Shown: positions 17,868-27,212, counted from the first letter of the stretch. The stretch is DNA of 64,000 nt from Heyndrickxia camelliae (GCF_002844575.1 NZ_PIQO01000001.1:1-64000); one strand, 5' to 3'. The notes: generated by a model from the sequence alone, not told the origin. Numbers and translations are program-made.

Positions 17868-17940
17868 GTTTGAATTTGAATCCTATGTTTCGAACGAAAT
17901 TACACAGGACATACTAAGATTATATTCAGAGTGGGAGGAT

Positions 17941-19620
17941 ATGAAGGTGAATACAAATGAAAATATCTTATCTTTCTTCGCTTTAGGTGGCTTGAATGAA
18001 ATCGGAAAAAATATGTATGCAATTGAATATGCAAATGATATCGTGATTATTGATTGTGGCAACAAGTTTCCGGATGAGAGTCTATTAGGAATTGATTTGA
18101 TAATTCCTGATATCAATTACTTACTTGAAAATAAGGATAGGGTAAAGGCTTTGATTGTCACACATGGTCATGAAGATCATATCGGAGGGATTCCGTATTT
18201 TTTGAAAAAATTAAATGTCCCCGTTTATGCTACGCGATTCACCCTAGGCTTAATTGAAATCAAATTAAAAGAGCATAAATTTCTAAGAGAAAGCAAACTT
18301 GTTGAAATCCATGCAAACTCAAAATTAGAGTTTGGAACATTAAGTGTAGAATTTTTCAAAGTGACTCATAGCATTCCTGATTGCCTGGGAATCGTCTTCC
18401 GCACACCAGAAGGGAATGTTGTTCATACAGGGGACTTTAAGTTTGATTTAACACCTGAAAATCGGGATGAACGTCCGGAAATTCATAAAATGGCGGAAAT
18501 CGGAAATGAAGGGGTCCTTCTTCTATTGTCCGAGAGTACCAATGCCGAACGCCCTGGCCTGACCCCATCCGAACAAATGGTAGCGGATCATTTAGAAGTG
18601 GCTTTTATGAATGCGGAACGTAAAATTATTGTTTCCACTTTTGCTTCCAATGTTAGTCGTGTTCAACAGGTTGTGAATGCAGCATATAAAACAAATCGGA
18701 AGCTTGTGTTGCTTGGAAGAAGTATGGTGAATGTAGTTGGAGTTGCCATGGAACGGGGTTATTTAAGGGTTCCGGATGGAATGTTAATAGACCAAAATGA
18801 AATGAATGAACTGCCTCCTGAAAAGGTAGCTATCTTATGTACAGGTAGCCAAGGAGAACCCTTGGCAGCACTTGCCCGCTTGTCGACTGGAAACTTTCGT
18901 GGCGTCGAAGTTTTACCAAAGGATACGGTCATTCTTGCAGCGGGCCCAATACCTGGCAATGAAAGAAGTATCACAACCATTGTAGACAATTTCTATGCCC
19001 TTGGTGCCAAGGTAATTTATGGATCAGGAAGTACATCGGGCATGCATGTTTCTGGTCATGGCTATCAAGAGGATTTAAAACTAATGCTTACCTTAATGAA
19101 ACCAAAATATTTTGTTCCGATTCACGGAGAACTTAGAATGCTGCACCATCATCGTTTACTAGCTGAATCCGTCGGAGTACAACCAGGAAACACGTTTATA
19201 GTTAATAATGGCGATGTTGTAGATATTGAAAATGGAATAGCCCGCCAAATACGAGAGATACCAGTTGGGAACACTTACGTTGACGGTGGAGATGTTGGGA
19301 ATGTAGGGGAATTTGTATTGCGAGATCGTAAACAGTTTTCGGAGGATGGTATGCTCATCGTTGTGTTAACAATAAGTAAATACGACGGAAAACTGCTTTC
19401 GGAACCGGAAACTATTTCCCGCGGTTTTATAGACGGCGATTTCTCCGAATTCAGAAAAACTGTGAATCAACTTACTACAAATGCTATTAATGGAATCCAA
19501 AAAGGAAATCGAAACGATTGGAAAGTAATGAAACGAGAAATAAAAAAATCCATTCAGCAGCATGTGTTTAATAAAATGAAGAAAAAGCCAATGGTTGTTC
19601 CCATTATTATCGAAATTTAA
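17941..19620 (+). CDS. RNase J family ribonuclease
   Basis: About 559 residues with the metallo-beta-lactamase/beta-CASP layout of RNase J. It has THGHEDHIGG (H-x-H-x-D-H zinc motif, near residue 77), a HTGDFKFD aspartate, the beta-CASP segment (ESTNAERPG onward), HVSGHGYQEDL and PIHGELRMLHHH. RNase J does 5'-3' exonucleolytic and endonucleolytic RNA decay. The sequence is clearly diverged from usual RNase J1 and J2 (for example HGYQEDL where HACQEDL is common), so it may be an extra paralogue. The start is ATG 17941 or GTG 17947; GGGAGG favours the latter spacing. Confidence 0.88.
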   Translation: MKVNTNENILSFFALGGLNEIGKNMYAIEYANDIVIIDCGNKFPDESLLGIDLIIPDINYLLENKDRVKALIVTHGHEDHIGGIPYFLKKLNVPVYATRFTLGLIEIKLKEHKFLRESKLVEIHANSKLEFGTLSVEFFKVTHSIPDCLGIVFRTPEGNVVHTGDFKFDLTPENRDERPEIHKMAEIGNEGVLLLLSESTNAERPGLTPSEQMVADHLEVAFMNAERKIIVSTFASNVSRVQQVVNAAYKTNRKLVLLGRSMVNVVGVAMERGYLRVPDGMLIDQNEMNELPPEKVAILCTGSQGEPLAALARLSTGNFRGVEVLPKDTVILAAGPIPGNERSITTIVDNFYALGAKVIYGSGSTSGMHVSGHGYQEDLKLMLTLMKPKYFVPIHGELRMLHHHRLLAESVGVQPGNTFIVNNGDVVDIENGIARQIREIPVGNTYVDGGDVGNVGEFVLRDRKQFSEDGMLIVVLTISKYDGKLLSEPETISRGFIDGDFSEFRKTVNQLTTNAINGIQKGNRNDWKVMKREIKKSIQQHVFNKMKKKPMVVPIIIEI

Positions 19621-19630
19621 AATCAGGCTG

Positions 19631-19678
19631 AAACCAGCACCTTTACGAGGATAAAACGTAACGTGCTGGTTTTTATTT
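19631..19678 (+). terminator. Intrinsic terminator after the RNase J gene
   Basis: AAACCAGCAC (19631-19640) pairs with GTGCTGGTTT (19663-19672) and leads into TTTATTTT. It closes the plus-strand transcript before the convergent S14 gene. Confidence 0.85.
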
Positions 19679-19821
19679 TGGGAGCATTTCCTAAATAATA
19701 TGTAAAATCCTCTAATTTCAAAAGGGAATCGCCAAACCTAAAAGTAGTTTTTTCGAAAAAAAAATCGTATCGAACATTTATAAACAAAAATTCCCCATCT
19801 TCTCAAATGGGGAATCAATTA

Positions 19822-20007
19822 TTACCAACTAGCCTTTTTTACTCCAGGAATTTGCCCTTTATAAGCAAGTTCACGGAAGCAAATGCGGCATAGCTTAAAT
19901 TTTCTTATGACTGAGTGTGGACGCCCGCAGCGTTCACAGCGTGTATATTGTCTAACAGCATGTTTTTGTTCTCTGCTTTGTTTTATTAATAATGCTTTTT
20001 TTGCCAT
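19822..20007 (-). CDS. rpsN: 30S ribosomal protein S14, zinc-binding (type Z) paralogue
   Basis: A 61-residue S14 with intact zinc ligands in [16 protein letters not shown] and [11 protein letters not shown] (two CxxC pairs), and the usual C-terminus. The N-terminal third ([20 protein letters not shown]) is diverged from the common form. It stands alone, outside any ribosomal protein cluster, so it is probably a second copy. The start at 20007 is chosen because AAAGGAGG lies 8 bases upstream; an ATG two codons earlier is too close. Confidence 0.9.
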   Translation of the reverse strand: MAKKALLIKQSREQKHAVRQYTRCERCGRPHSVIRKFKLCRICFRELAYKGQIPGVKKASW

Positions 20008-20182
20008 TATCATTTCCTCCTTTAATATTGGTCGGAGGTAGGAGAGTTAAACTATTATACACCCGCTTGTCCCGATTGTATACAGGTAATTTATGGAGTT
20101 ATAACAATATGTATGAAACAAATCACGGAGCACCATAACGATAAATTCCCCAGCGAGAAAACCGCCGGGGAATACGGAATTA

Positions 20183-20692
20183 TTAGCACTCTTTACTTGA
20201 ATAATGGAGTGGAGGAGGGACAATCCAGCCTTTTTCCTTATTAAGTCGGAGTACCTTTGCACCTAAACCAACTTTTTGTGTGTGGAATTGATCATACAAC
20301 ATGGCAATATCCTCTCTAATAGATTTACCGATAACCTGGCTATATGCAACCAAACTTGCAGCGATTTCCCCGGAGAGCTTAGCTGCAATTTCTGGGTCCT
20401 GAATCCTTGCACCAGCCGGAATATCTTCTAAGCATGCTTCTGGACGTTCTGGAGGGGCAGGGGGCAAAGCTACACCATTTTCCTTTAAGATCTCTTCTAA
20501 TTGCTTTTTCTGTTGCTGGCAAATATCAAGGGATTCTTGCAAAAGCTTCTTTAAATCCTCGTCACCAGTATGATTCAACATAGTCTGATATCCAGCGATT
20601 GCACCATTTCCAACTAATAAGGTAGACCATATATCAAACACTTCACCATAGTGAAGAGGTTCTTCTTTTGGATTACCGCTAAGAATTCCCAT
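20183..20692 (-). CDS. DUF3231 family protein (single domain)
   Basis: A 169-residue helical, ferritin-like-looking protein of the DUF3231 type common in spore formers. It opens MGILSGNPKEEPLHYGEVFD. Helices around residues 20-70 and 100-150 contain scattered Glu/His residues, but no classical E-x-x-H metal site is certain. The start at 20692 has AAGGAGG six bases upstream. Two longer, duplicated relatives occur at 32.5-34.6 kb. The function is unknown. Confidence 0.7.
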   Translation of the reverse strand: MGILSGNPKEEPLHYGEVFDIWSTLLVGNGAIAGYQTMLNHTGDEDLKKLLQESLDICQQQKKQLEEILKENGVALPPAPPERPEACLEDIPAGARIQDPEIAAKLSGEIAASLVAYSQVIGKSIREDIAMLYDQFHTQKVGLGAKVLRLNKEKGWIVPPPLHYSSKEC

Positions 20693-21357
20693 TGTCATCC
20701 TCCTTGAGTTTTACTAAGTACCATTTTAGTTGGCACAAAGATAGCTTTTCCTAACTAATTTTAAATAGGATGATAAATTTTTTCCTTTTTAAAAAGAACT
20801 TATAAAAAACATTCGCATACTCTTCATACTCAAGGTAAAACTAAAATAAAAATCAGAGCGCTCTGTATTCGTACTCATCACAATGCTTTAAATTTATTGC
20901 TTTTCTTATATTACCGAGTCCAGAAAATTTGGAGATAATCTCTGCAAATCCAAATATTCTTGCACGGAAGCAGATATTTCTTTCAGAATTTTCTGCGGTA
21001 TGCATCATTTCTTGAAGAAATGCTCTTGGATAATCTTATTTATTTTTTTCATATCGTCCGCTGCTATTTAAAACTTCGCATATGTATATTTTTACTGACG
21101 CAGGAATGATGAACTATAATGTTAAAGAGGAAGCAGACCCCGCATATTCTTGATCATAAAAAGAAATCCGCATTATTACTATAAAGAGAGTTCATTTAAA
21201 ATAAGCTTAGTTGAAATTTCTTCATGTGTTACTCCCAAAATATTAACTACTTGCTCTAGCCAATCTAACAGCGAACTACTTAATATAAGTTGAACATTTC
21301 CCTCTATTTTTTTGCATTTTTTAGGAACAAACCATTAGAATATATTATAATTTGCCT

Positions 21358-21525
21358 TTGTCCTCGTGCATGGAGGATACAGGTTGCTCTATATCCCCCA
21401 TTAAAACAGTGCATTTCCGTGGTTAACGGAACCTAATCCGCAAAGACCATTAACAAGGGACAGTTTACAGAAATATCGGGTTCTATGTCTGCCTTAGATC
21501 AATCCAATTTTAGAAGGATTTTTTT
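21358..21525 (+). ncRNA. Candidate structured non-coding RNA with own promoter and terminator
   Basis: The 20693-21584 gap (nearly 900 bases) has no supported gene. Near its right end a perfect TATAAT (21346-21351) precedes about 165 bases with small hairpins: TCCTC/GAGGA (21361-21377) and TTCCGT/ACGGAA (21415-21431). AATCC/GGATT (21501-21520) then leads into a T7 tract, like a weak terminator. The -35 is poor. It does not match 6S, SRP, tmRNA, RNase P or T-box signatures that I know. It could also be the leader of the signal peptidase gene that starts 60 bases later. Confidence 0.3.
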
Positions 21526-21584
21526 ACACCATCACGAAGTATTATTTATGAATGTATCCAAAGAAATTAATGCGAGGTGGGGAA

Positions 21585-22124
21585 ATGAAAGCCAATATTA
21601 AAAAGGAAGTAAAAAGCTGGGGGAAATCATTGCTTATTGCTTTGGGGATTGCATTTGTTATCAGATCTTTTTTGATTTCTCCTTATATTGTAGAAGGCGC
21701 ATCCATGGAACCGACATTACATGATCAAGAAAAAGTGATTGTGAACAAACTAAATTTTACAGGAAATTTTGATAGAGGAGAAATTGTCATTATTAAAGGT
21801 AAAACGAAAAATTATGTAAAAAGAATTATTGGTCTTCCTGGCGACAGGATTGAAGTGAAAAATGATGTATTGCATGTTAATGGAGTCATTTGCAAAGAGC
21901 CTTATTTATCTAAAAACAGGGAAATAGCAAAGCAAATGGGCAGCCGCTTAACAGGTGATTATGGCCCGATTACGGTTCCAAAGAACAAGTATTTTGTAAT
22001 GGGGGATAATCGATTAGTGAGTAAGGATAGTCGTAATGGTTTAGGATTTATTGATAAAAAGAGAATCGTAGGAAAAGGAGAGCTTGTTTTTTATCCAGTG
22101 TCTGATTTTAGAAATGTAAAATAG
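21585..22124 (+). CDS. Signal peptidase I
   Basis: A 179-residue type I signal peptidase with one N-terminal membrane anchor (about residues 12-30). The catalytic serine lies in EGASMEPTL and the catalytic lysine in YVKRIIGLPGD. The conserved GDNRLVSKDSR box is also present. It cleaves signal peptides from exported proteins on the outer face of the membrane. The start at 21585 has GAGGTGGGG upstream; an upstream in-frame ATG lacks a site. It is monocistronic with a strong terminator. Bacillus genomes carry several such genes, so no specific sip letter is assigned. Confidence 0.92.
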   Translation: MKANIKKEVKSWGKSLLIALGIAFVIRSFLISPYIVEGASMEPTLHDQEKVIVNKLNFTGNFDRGEIVIIKGKTKNYVKRIIGLPGDRIEVKNDVLHVNGVICKEPYLSKNREIAKQMGSRLTGDYGPITVPKNKYFVMGDNRLVSKDSRNGLGFIDKKRIVGKGELVFYPVSDFRNVK

Positions 22125-22125
22125 G

Positions 22126-22164
22126 AAGAAGGATTGTGTTTATCTAAACACAATCCTTCTTTCT
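22126..22164 (+). terminator. Strong intrinsic terminator after signal peptidase
   Basis: GAAGAAGGATTGTGTTTA is inverted around a short loop into AAACACAATCCTTCTTTC, with a stem of about 15 bp. Confidence 0.85.
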
Positions 22165-22244
22165 ATATTATAGTAAATATCCCCTAAAAATAGATTATAT
22201 GCTTGCCACAATAAAAATATTTTTAAATATTTTGAACGAAAACC

Positions 22245-22273
22245 TTTACATTTTGATTATTCTGATAAATAAT
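22245..22273 (+). promoter_or_regulatory. Promoter of the LacI regulator gene
   Basis: TTTACA (22245-22250), a 17-base spacer and AATAAT (22268-22273), each 5 of 6 to the SigA consensus. The candidate operator begins 8 bases downstream, so repressor binding would block initiation. Confidence 0.6.
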
Positions 22274-22281
22274 ATAGACAA

Positions 22282-22295
22282 CGTAACCGGTTTCG
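22282..22295. promoter_or_regulatory. LacI-type operator 1 (autoregulatory)
   Basis: CGTAACCGGTTTCG is a near-palindrome with the central CG of LacI-family sites. It differs at two positions from the site in front of the transporter operon (23418-23431). It lies between the -10 and the start of the LacI gene. Confidence 0.65.
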
Positions 22296-22309
22296 AAGGA
22301 GTAAGATAC

Positions 22310-23329
22310 ATGCTGACAATTTATGATATTGCGAAAAAGGCAGGTGTTTCAGCGGCAACTGTTTCAAAAGTACTAAATGGAAGAACGGATGTAGGGAAAA
22401 ATACCGCTCAGACTGTAAAAAGAATCATTGATGAATTGGGGTATCAGCCTAATTCCATAGCAAGAGGACTTGCAACGAAAATATCCAAAACCGTAGGTGT
22501 CTTTTTTCAAGACCATTTAAACACTGGGCTTAGACATCATTTTCTGCAGGATATACTTGCAAGCTTTAAGGATGTTATAGGGGAGAATGGCTATGATCTA
22601 ATTTTTTTTGCCAACAATCATCCAGAAAATCAAGCGGAAACGTTTGAGGCACGAGCGCGTAATAGGAATGTGGATGGGCTGTTTTTATTAAGTGTACCCC
22701 GAACAGATCCAAATCTTGCAGGAGTTGCTCAAAGTGGGATTCCTTGTATGTCCATTGATTTAGATTTAATTGGACCCAATGCTAATTATCTTTGCTCTGA
22801 TAACATAGGTGGAGCAATGATGGCAGTTGAACATCTGATAGATAAGGGACACACCAAGATTGCTTTTATATCAGATATATTTGTAACAAAACCCGGTTAC
22901 GATAGATTAATTGGATTTAGAAAAGCGATGGAGAAACATAAGCTGCCGATAGTGGAAGATTGGATACTGCCAGGTGATTTCTCTGAAAAAGGTGGCTATC
23001 TATCTACTAAGCAATTATTAGAAAACAATCATCTGCCTACTGCTATTTTTTGTGCCGGTGATATGATGGCCATTGGGGCTATGGAAGCAATTAGAGAAAG
23101 GGGTTTGAAGATTGGGAAAGATATATCTCTCATAGGTTTTGATGATGTATCTCTACTAAAATATGTAACTCCCGGATTAACCACCATCAGGCAAAAGAAG
23201 GAAGAAATGGGACAAACAGCTGCGAAGGAATTACTCAAGCTGATCCATGATCCAAACTACTCTGCAAGTCCTATCACGATAGAAACGGAATTAGTGATTC
23301 GCGATACTGTTGCAGATATAAGAAAATAG
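22310..23329 (+). CDS. LacI family transcriptional regulator of the beta-glucoside operon
   Basis: A 339-residue LacI-family repressor. The N-terminal helix-turn-helix TIYDIAKKAGVSAATVSKVL and hinge LGYQPNSIARGL are followed by the periplasmic-binding-like sugar domain. The start at 22310 has GAAGGAG upstream and puts the helix-turn-helix at the N-terminus; the frame is open further upstream but has no purpose there. It sits directly before the ABC transporter/GH1 operon and both carry similar operators. The inducer is probably a beta-glucoside or its breakdown product. Confidence 0.92.
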   Translation: MLTIYDIAKKAGVSAATVSKVLNGRTDVGKNTAQTVKRIIDELGYQPNSIARGLATKISKTVGVFFQDHLNTGLRHHFLQDILASFKDVIGENGYDLIFFANNHPENQAETFEARARNRNVDGLFLLSVPRTDPNLAGVAQSGIPCMSIDLDLIGPNANYLCSDNIGGAMMAVEHLIDKGHTKIAFISDIFVTKPGYDRLIGFRKAMEKHKLPIVEDWILPGDFSEKGGYLSTKQLLENNHLPTAIFCAGDMMAIGAMEAIRERGLKIGKDISLIGFDDVSLLKYVTPGLTTIRQKKEEMGQTAAKELLKLIHDPNYSASPITIETELVIRDTVADIRK

Positions 23330-23417
23330 CTGTACGAAAAAACTTAAGGAGGTGGTGGTTGGTTAGAAGTACAGCCGTTAATTTTTTATGTAAATGCTTT
23401 AATTTTAATGTCTTCTA

Positions 23418-23431
23418 CGAAACCGCTTTCG
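23418..23431. promoter_or_regulatory. LacI-type operator 2 before the transporter operon
   Basis: CGAAACCGCTTTCG is a near-perfect palindrome 25 bases before the lipoprotein gene. It is 12 of 14 identical to operator 1. The core also resembles a CcpA cre site (TGNAANCGNTNNCA form), so joint catabolite control is possible. Confidence 0.65.
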
Positions 23432-23456
23432 CTATCAAATAATAGGAGGAACGAAA

Positions 23457-25127
23457 ATGAAGATGAAAAGACTGTCATCGCTTCTGCTTGTTATTTTTCT
23501 TGCTCTGGCCGCAGTACTTGCAGGATGTACGGACAAAACTACTTCAAAGACTGGGGGTTCAAAGAACACAGGTAATGGTGCCGCAAAACCGCTAGTCATC
23601 GGCTTGTCACCTGCAGGTCAATGGCAAGAAAACTTTAATCCATTTTCCAACACGGCAATGGGTGGAACAAACGGTTTGATTTTCCAACCACTTTACTATT
23701 TTGACCCTGTCAGCGGGAAGGAAAATCCAATGCTCGCAACTAAATACGAATGGACTAATGACAATAAAACGCTCGTTGTAACGCTTCGAGACAATGTCAA
23801 ATGGTCAGATGGAGAAGCCTTTACTGCTGATGATGTGGTTTTTACCTTTGATTTATTGAAAAAAGATCCAGCTGCTGATACTTCTGGTATTTGGAAGGAA
23901 GTTACATCTGTTAAAAAACAAGGAAATAATCAGGTTGCATTCAATTTTGACCAGGCGAATGTTCCTTTTCAATCCTATGTTTTAGGCGTAGTTATCGTAC
24001 CTCAACATATATGGAAGGATCTTGGCACCCCATCTAAAGCGAAAATCACAAAGAAGTATGCAATCGGAACAGGTCCATACTTGCTCGATTCCTTTACAGC
24101 ACAACTGTATAAAATGAAGGTGAACCCAAACTTCTATGGTGGAGAATATGCTGTGAAGGAATTGCATTTCCCAGTATATAGCAGTAACGATAGTGAACAA
24201 TTAGCCTTAACAAAAGGAGAACTAGATTGGGCAGGTATTTTTATTCCTGATGCAGATAATGTGTATGTCTCGATTGATAAAGAACATAACAAGTACTGGT
24301 TCCCGCCAAGTAATAACGTAACGCTATATCCAAATTTAACAAATCCCCTCTTGAAAGACATCAATGTACGCAAAGCAATTAGTTTAAGCATTGACCGCAA
24401 GAAGCTTTCAGAACAAGCAGCATCTGGGTATGATCCATTACCTAGCACCACAGCTTTAATTCTTCCTAGAGATCAAGATTGGGTAGACCCAAGTATTCCA
24501 AAAGATAAATTAGAATTTGCATTTAATAAAGATGAAGCCGTGAAGACATTAGAAGACGCAGGTTATAAAAAGGGTAAGGACGGAATCTTTGTTTCACCGG
24601 ATGGCAAGAAATTGTCCTTCACGTTACAGACGGTGTCTGGCTGGACTGATTGGACCACGATGGCACAGTTGATTTCCCAAGGATTAAAGGATATCGGTAT
24701 CGACGTGAAAGTCCAACAGCCAGAATACGCTTCGTATGCGAAAAATGTTACTGGCGGAAATTATGATTTAGCCATTTCTTGGACCAATTCCGGATCCGAT
24801 CCGTATAAGCAATATCAAGATATGTTAAACAGTCATGGAAACTGGAATCTTGAAAAATGGAATGATCCGCAAACAGATGCGGCATTGAAGAAATTCCAAG
24901 GAACTACGGACAAAGCGGTTCAGAAAGAGGCGATTAATTATCTGCAAAATGTCATGGTAAATGAAATGCCAACCATTCCATTAGTAAATGGACCAGTTTG
25001 GTATGAATACAGAACACAAAATTATACAGGTTGGCCAACAGAGGATGATCCATATGCAAATCCAGCACCATTTAACTGGCCAGCACCATCGATTGTTTTA
25101 TCGAAATTAAAACCAAATACTAAGTAA
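23457..25127 (+). CDS. ABC transporter substrate-binding lipoprotein (family 5)
   Basis: A 556-residue extracellular solute-binding protein of the oligopeptide/dipeptide-type family 5. It begins with a lipoprotein signal peptide ending in the lipobox LAGC (cysteine near residue 23). The family motif around residues 95-130 (NVKWSDGEAFTADDVVFTFD) is clear. Although this family is named for peptides, some members bind cello-oligosaccharides. The adjacent GH1 glucosidase and LacI regulator suggest a beta-glucoside ligand here. A good site (ATAGGAGG) precedes the ATG. Confidence 0.9.
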   Translation: MKMKRLSSLLLVIFLALAAVLAGCTDKTTSKTGGSKNTGNGAAKPLVIGLSPAGQWQENFNPFSNTAMGGTNGLIFQPLYYFDPVSGKENPMLATKYEWTNDNKTLVVTLRDNVKWSDGEAFTADDVVFTFDLLKKDPAADTSGIWKEVTSVKKQGNNQVAFNFDQANVPFQSYVLGVVIVPQHIWKDLGTPSKAKITKKYAIGTGPYLLDSFTAQLYKMKVNPNFYGGEYAVKELHFPVYSSNDSEQLALTKGELDWAGIFIPDADNVYVSIDKEHNKYWFPPSNNVTLYPNLTNPLLKDINVRKAISLSIDRKKLSEQAASGYDPLPSTTALILPRDQDWVDPSIPKDKLEFAFNKDEAVKTLEDAGYKKGKDGIFVSPDGKKLSFTLQTVSGWTDWTTMAQLISQGLKDIGIDVKVQQPEYASYAKNVTGGNYDLAISWTNSGSDPYKQYQDMLNSHGNWNLEKWNDPQTDAALKKFQGTTDKAVQKEAINYLQNVMVNEMPTIPLVNGPVWYEYRTQNYTGWPTEDDPYANPAPFNWPAPSIVLSKLKPNTK

Positions 25128-25228
25128 ACCTCTTTTACAAGGGCATTGATTTATGGTTATTTTATCCACGTGGGTGGAGGTAATTTGGAAAGCTTATGTG
25201 GATAGATAGGTGGATATATGCACGTACG

Positions 25229-25255
25229 AGGGAAAGGGTTCACTCCCTTTTCCCT
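25229..25255 (+). promoter_or_regulatory. Intra-operon hairpin between binding-protein and permease genes
   Basis: AGGGAAAGGG (25229-25238) faces CCCTTTTCCCT (25245-25255), a GC-rich stem without a following T run. Such stems protect the upstream transcript from decay and give more binding protein than permease. That role is inferred from the position. Confidence 0.5.
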
Positions 25256-25280
25256 ATTTCATAGAAACAGGGGGGTAAAA

Positions 25281-26264
25281 ATGCGATACATCCTTAATCG
25301 CCTTGGTTTTTTTATCCTGTCATTATGGGCTGCCATTACCATTAATTTTATTTTGCCGCGCATGATGCCGGGGAGTCCTGCTGATGCCATGTTTGCAAAA
25401 TTTCAGGGCCAACTGACACCTGCTGCGTTAGATGCAATGAAGAAAGCCTATGGGATTGGACAATCTACTTTGTGGCAGCAATATGTTGATTATTTACACG
25501 GTCTATTTACGTTTAATTGGGGTCTATCCTTCATGCAATATCCAACACCTGTAAGTGATATGATAAGAGGCAGCTTGCCTTGGACCATTGGTTTAGTGGG
25601 CATATCCACATTGCTGTCCGTCTTTATAGGAACAGCCTTAGGAGTATATATTTCCTGGAAAAGGAAAGGGTTTTTAGATAATACTCTGCCTATTGTTTCC
25701 ATGATTTTCCAAGCGATGCCATACTTTTGGGTTGCGTTACTATTCGTCTTTATTTTTGGCTTTAAGCTCAACTGGTTTCCGATGGCACATGGGTATGATC
25801 CGGCCATCTCTCCAGGATTCAATGCAACCTATTTAACTAGCATTTTAAATCATGCATTCCTGCCGGGACTTACATTATTAATTGGATCTTTAAGCGGATG
25901 GATTATCGGAATGCGCAACAACATGATGTATACGCTTGGCGAGGATTACGTCACATTTGCCGAAGCAAAAGGTGTAAGGACATCCCGTCTGATGTTTTCC
26001 TATGCGGCAAGGAATGCTATTTTACCGCAGCTGACTAGTTTTGCGATTGCAATAGGAAATGTGGTTAGCGGCTCTATCTTAACAGAACAGGTTTTTTCTT
26101 ATCCAGGGATTGGAAATCAATTAACATCAGCCGTACAATCACAGGATTTTCCGATGATTCAAGCATCGTTTCTTTTAATCGCTGTCGCTGTGCTCGTTGC
26201 TAACTTGATTGTTGATTTATTGTATAGCAGATTGGATCCGCGGATTCGGACTGGAGGGGAGTAG
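25281..26264 (+). CDS. ABC transporter permease (DppB/OppB-type)
   Basis: A 327-residue inner-membrane permease with the OppB-type N-terminal helix (RYILNRLGFFILSLWAAITI) and about six membrane segments. The cytoplasmic EAA loop is visible near residues 225-250 (YVTFAEAKGVRTSRLMFSYA). It pairs with the next gene to form the channel. The start at 25281 has a GGGGGG-rich site upstream, and the opening MRYILNRLGFF is typical of the family; a longer frame begins 21 codons earlier without need. Confidence 0.92.
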   Translation: MRYILNRLGFFILSLWAAITINFILPRMMPGSPADAMFAKFQGQLTPAALDAMKKAYGIGQSTLWQQYVDYLHGLFTFNWGLSFMQYPTPVSDMIRGSLPWTIGLVGISTLLSVFIGTALGVYISWKRKGFLDNTLPIVSMIFQAMPYFWVALLFVFIFGFKLNWFPMAHGYDPAISPGFNATYLTSILNHAFLPGLTLLIGSLSGWIIGMRNNMMYTLGEDYVTFAEAKGVRTSRLMFSYAARNAILPQLTSFAIAIGNVVSGSILTEQVFSYPGIGNQLTSAVQSQDFPMIQASFLLIAVAVLVANLIVDLLYSRLDPRIRTGGE

Positions 26265-26270
26265 CGTAAA

Positions 26271-27212
26271 ATGAAGGCTGAACTCACACCAACTTCACAA
26301 ATCAATGGGAAATCGCAAAACTATTTCTTGAAGGTGCTAAAACCGTTGAGACCGTTTTTTAGTAATGGAAAATCGGCAACTGGATTTATCATCTTTCTTA
26401 TCTTTCTCATCATTGCTATCTTCGCCCCGCTGATAGCACCATATTCGCCAAGTGCTGCCATTTATGATCCGAATTTGCCGCCAACTGCTAATCACTGGTT
26501 TGGAACCACAAACACAGGTCAAGATATTTATTCTCAATTCATATACAGTGCGCGGAATACGATGATTGTGGGATTTGGTGCGGGAATTCTTTCCACAATT
26601 ATCGGTTTAATCTTTGGTGTTGTGGCAGGGTACCGTGGCGGTTTAACAGATGCTATTCTCAGCTTTATTACGAATCTATTCTTGGTCATGCCTGGCCTTG
26701 CATTACTGATTGTGATTGAGGCATATTTAAAAGCTTCCACTCCTTTTGTAAATGGCTTAATTATTGCGATGACAGGTTGGGCATGGGGAGCGCGGGTTTT
26801 TCGTTCGCAAACAATGACACTGGCAAGAAGAGATTTTATATTAGCTGCCAAAATGTCTGGGAAGTCCTCCCTTCGAATTATGATAACGGAAATTTGCCCC
26901 AATATGATGTCTATTATTGCAGGAAATATCATGTTTGCAACGTTAGGAGCCATTCTTGCTGAAGCTGGTCTAGCATTTCTAGGGCTAGAAGATATTAATT
27001 CTACCAGCTGGGGGATTATGCTTTACTGGGCAAGCTCCAATGCAGCATTGCTAAGAGGCGCATGGTGGTGGTTTGTACCTCCTGGTATAGGAATTGCTTT
27101 GGTCGGTTTAAGTCTAGTATTAATGAACTTTGCTATCGATCAAATCACCAATCCTCGTTTAAAGACACAAAAAAGGAGGAAGAATCGTGGAAGAAAAGCA
27201 GCCAGTGCTTGA
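26271..27212 (+). CDS. ABC transporter permease (DppC/OppC-type)
   Basis: A 313-residue permease partner with an OppC-type N-terminal cytoplasmic tail, a first helix near residues 42-62 (FIIFLIFLIIAIFAPLIAPY), and an EAA loop with RRDFILAAKMSGKSSLRIM. It starts 6 bases after the previous gene, and its 3' end overlaps the first ATPase gene by 26 bases, which implies coupled translation. The highly basic tail (KTQKRRKNRGRK) is unusual but follows directly from the overlap. Confidence 0.92.
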   Translation: MKAELTPTSQINGKSQNYFLKVLKPLRPFFSNGKSATGFIIFLIFLIIAIFAPLIAPYSPSAAIYDPNLPPTANHWFGTTNTGQDIYSQFIYSARNTMIVGFGAGILSTIIGLIFGVVAGYRGGLTDAILSFITNLFLVMPGLALLIVIEAYLKASTPFVNGLIIAMTGWAWGARVFRSQTMTLARRDFILAAKMSGKSSLRIMITEICPNMMSIIAGNIMFATLGAILAEAGLAFLGLEDINSTSWGIMLYWASSNAALLRGAWWWFVPPGIGIALVGLSLVLMNFAIDQITNPRLKTQKRRKNRGRKAASA

